A DNA stretch of 64,000 bases from Hyphomicrobiales bacterium (GTDB lineage Bacteria > Pseudomonadota > Alphaproteobacteria > Rhizobiales > Rhizobiaceae), in assembly GCA_900471525.1 (NCBI GenBank), contig UCEZ01000010.1, forward strand, positions 18,599 to 82,598. The letters run 5' to 3'. The notes below the pieces were generated by a model, which saw only the letters and a program-made list of their open reading frames with translations, searched no databases and was not told where the DNA came from. Below are positions 62,538-64,000 of this stretch, one piece after another. Each line of letters begins with the position of its first letter. Position 1 is the stretch's first letter. A program made the position numbers and the translations under genes.

Positions 62538-64000
62538 TTACAGCACGAAGTAGCCCTTCGACAGCGAGATCGCATCATCCAGATGAATGGCGAAATCAGC
62601 CGTCTTGTCGCCGTTGGTGTCACCATACACATAGGTGTCGGAGGCCTGCTTGACGGTGCGCAGTTCTCCGGCCTTGCCGGTGAAGGACGCGGAGCCCACG
62701 TATGTGAACGCCTGATCGCCGGCGGCAGCCTCGTTCGCGTCGATGGCCGACAGGTCGATCCGGTCACCGCGGGTACCCGAGAAGTCGAAGATCGTATCGC
62801 GGCCGGTGGTCGACACGGTCGAGTCGGACAGCGCTTTGAAGGCGAAGGTATCTGCACCCCTGCCACCCGTCAGATCGTCGGCACCGAGGCCGCCATAGAG
62901 CGTGTCGCTGCCGCTGGCGCCGTCAAGGACGTCATCGCCTGAACCGCCGGTGAGCACATTGGCAACGTCATTGCCGGTGAACTTGTCGGCGTAGCTTGAA
63001 CCTGTCAGCTGCTCGATGGAGACATAGGCGTCGCCCTTGGCGTCGCCGGTGTTGATCGAACTGTTGGCAAGACTTGCGGTCACGCCGGCTGTGGCACCGA
63101 TATAGGACGCAGTGTCCGTTCCTGTCCCACCGTCGAGCTTGTCGGCACCGGCACCGCCGTTCAGGACGTTGCCGCCGGCATTGCCTGTCAGGGTGTCGGC
63201 GTAGCTGGAGCCGAGCACGTTCTCAATGCTCGTCAACGTGTCGCCCGTTGCATCGCCACCGGTTGCGGTACCTGCCAGAAGGCTGACCTTCACGGCCGCC
63301 GATGATCCATCATAACTCGCGACGTCGGTATCGGCGCCGCCATCCAGAACGTCCGCGCCAGCACCACCTTTAAGGAGGTCGTTACCCGCGAGACCTTTGT
63401 AGGTCTCGTTACCGGCGCTCGTCTTTCCGGCCAAAGGCAAACTGTCGTCGCCTGCGGTACCGGTATAGACAACTGCATCGGGCGTGTCTGGCGTATCTGG
63501 AGTGTCCGGCGTATCCGGCGTGTCTGGCACCGTCGGCAACGTGTCGAGGTCGGTATTTCCGGACACGATCGGCTTGTCGTCGTAGAAGGCGAAATCACCC
63601 CAGTGGCCATCGCCGATCTGATTGTTGGTGATCTTGATTGTATCGTCGACGACGGTGCCACCGCCCTTGCGGCCGTCCAGATAGACGGTGTAGCCGCCGC
63701 CAACCAGCCGGTTGCCGTCGATGGTGATGTTCGACAGACCGCCAAACTCGTTGTTCATCATCACCGCCGCCGTCTGGTCATGGTCGTTGATGACGGTGTT
63801 GTGGATGATGTCGATGTCGTGGCCACCATTGATCTCGATCGTGTCGAAATGCGCGTCGGGGCCGCCGAGCAGGCTGTGCAGGTAGTTGTCGCGGATGACC
63901 GCCGGGCCGCTGAGGTTGAAGGCGTTCTCGACGCCCTGGATGTCGTTGCGCAGGAAGGTGCCGTGGCCGTAGACGCCGTTGTCACTCAGGCCGCGACCGT
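62538..64000 (-). CDS. Beta-helix/RTX secreted protein, partial (N-terminus off the window)
   Basis: The frame stays open to the window's right edge, giving about 487 C-terminal residues. The visible N-terminal part has parallel beta-helix-type repeats (FLRNDIQGVENAFNLSG, IDIIHNTVINDHDQTAAV, ITIDGNRLVGGGYTVYLDG). A linker of repeated PDT units follows (PDTPDTPDTPDT). RTX repeats come next (LKGGAGADVLDGGADTD, LNGGAGADKLDGGTGTD, LYGGLGADDLTGGRGADTF), then a C-terminal domain ending GYFVL. This is a type I secretion substrate. Rhizobial beta-helix/RTX proteins include polysaccharide lyases and epimerases, but no active site is visible here. Confidence 0.9.
   Translation of the reverse strand, partial: GRGLSDNGVYGHGTFLRNDIQGVENAFNLSGPAVIRDNYLHSLLGGPDAHFDTIEINGGHDIDIIHNTVINDHDQTAAVMMNNEFGGLSNITIDGNRLVGGGYTVYLDGRKGGGTVVDDTIKITNNQIGDGHWGDFAFYDDKPIVSGNTDLDTLPTVPDTPDTPDTPDTPDTPDAVVYTGTAGDDSLPLAGKTSAGNETYKGLAGNDLLKGGAGADVLDGGADTDVASYDGSSAAVKVSLLAGTATGGDATGDTLTSIENVLGSSYADTLTGNAGGNVLNGGAGADKLDGGTGTDTASYIGATAGVTASLANSSINTGDAKGDAYVSIEQLTGSSYADKFTGNDVANVLTGGSGDDVLDGASGSDTLYGGLGADDLTGGRGADTFAFKALSDSTVSTTGRDTIFDFSGTRGDRIDLSAIDANEAAAGDQAFTYVGSASFTGKAGELRTVKQASDTYVYGDTNGDKTADFAIHLDDAISLSKGYFVL

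Noticed and set aside
63470..63530. Short tandem repeat resembling a CRISPR or VNTR
   Set aside because: It is the in-frame coding of repeated Pro-Asp-Thr units in the RTX protein linker.

Overview
The window reads as chromosome of an alphaproteobacterium of the Rhizobiales, most likely Rhizobiaceae (Rhizobium, Agrobacterium or Neorhizobium type). Evidence: a RIME-like palindromic element at 16998-17112, a DUF982 protein, the divK-pleD pair, alphaproteobacterial SOS boxes (GTTC-N7-GTTC), a short ProS, and one long nuo operon continuing into birA, rnj and mce. No rRNA, tRNA or CRISPR array was found. I ran no database search; calls rest on motifs, lengths and gene order.

Region 1 (1-3450) is the end of a Tn7-like transposon. 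It holds a TnsA-like nuclease, a TnsB-like DDE transposase running off the left edge, a coiled-coil plus winged-helix protein of unknown job, an AT-rich non-coding stretch, and a terminus with repeated TnsB-type sites ending near 3450 in TGTCGAC (read inward). Region 2 (3450-8150) is accessory: an Rrf2 regulator with a flavin oxidoreductase, a YjhX/TopAI-like topoisomerase I inhibitor with two tandem operators facing a GNAT acetyltransferase, and a cysteine-containing RTX protein.

Region 3 (8188-27235) is housekeeping: gatCA, a UPF0173 hydrolase, ruvX, small membrane proteins, an AEC carrier, an AidB-like acyl-CoA dehydrogenase, pyrB with a metal-ligand-less pyrC homologue, plsY, dprA, topA, rnr, a DUF983 protein, a NUDIX hydrolase, an MFS carrier and rpmG. 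Region 4 (27236-37568) has a candidate structured small RNA, pleD and divK (c-di-GMP and cell-cycle signalling), DUF3572 and HAD proteins, an SOS-controlled dinB, an L,D-transpeptidase, dnaE, and a 28-residue membrane peptide under overlapping LexA boxes. Region 5 (37569-43009) holds a secreted protein, lolD and lolC/E, proS, an orphan strong terminator suggesting another small RNA, a DUF1467 protein and mce.

Region 6 (43041-61658) is rnj, birA and the complex I operon nuoA-N. Two non-standard genes sit inside it, and a helix-hairpin-helix-type domain is shared by the NuoE tail and a membrane protein encoded between nuoF and nuoG. Region 7 (61659-64000) has a DUF982 protein and a partial beta-helix/RTX secreted protein.

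The best candidates for something undescribed are the SOS-controlled 28-residue membrane peptide (37284-37370), the Tn7-like end with its wHTH gene, the TopAI-like module and the two RNA candidates.
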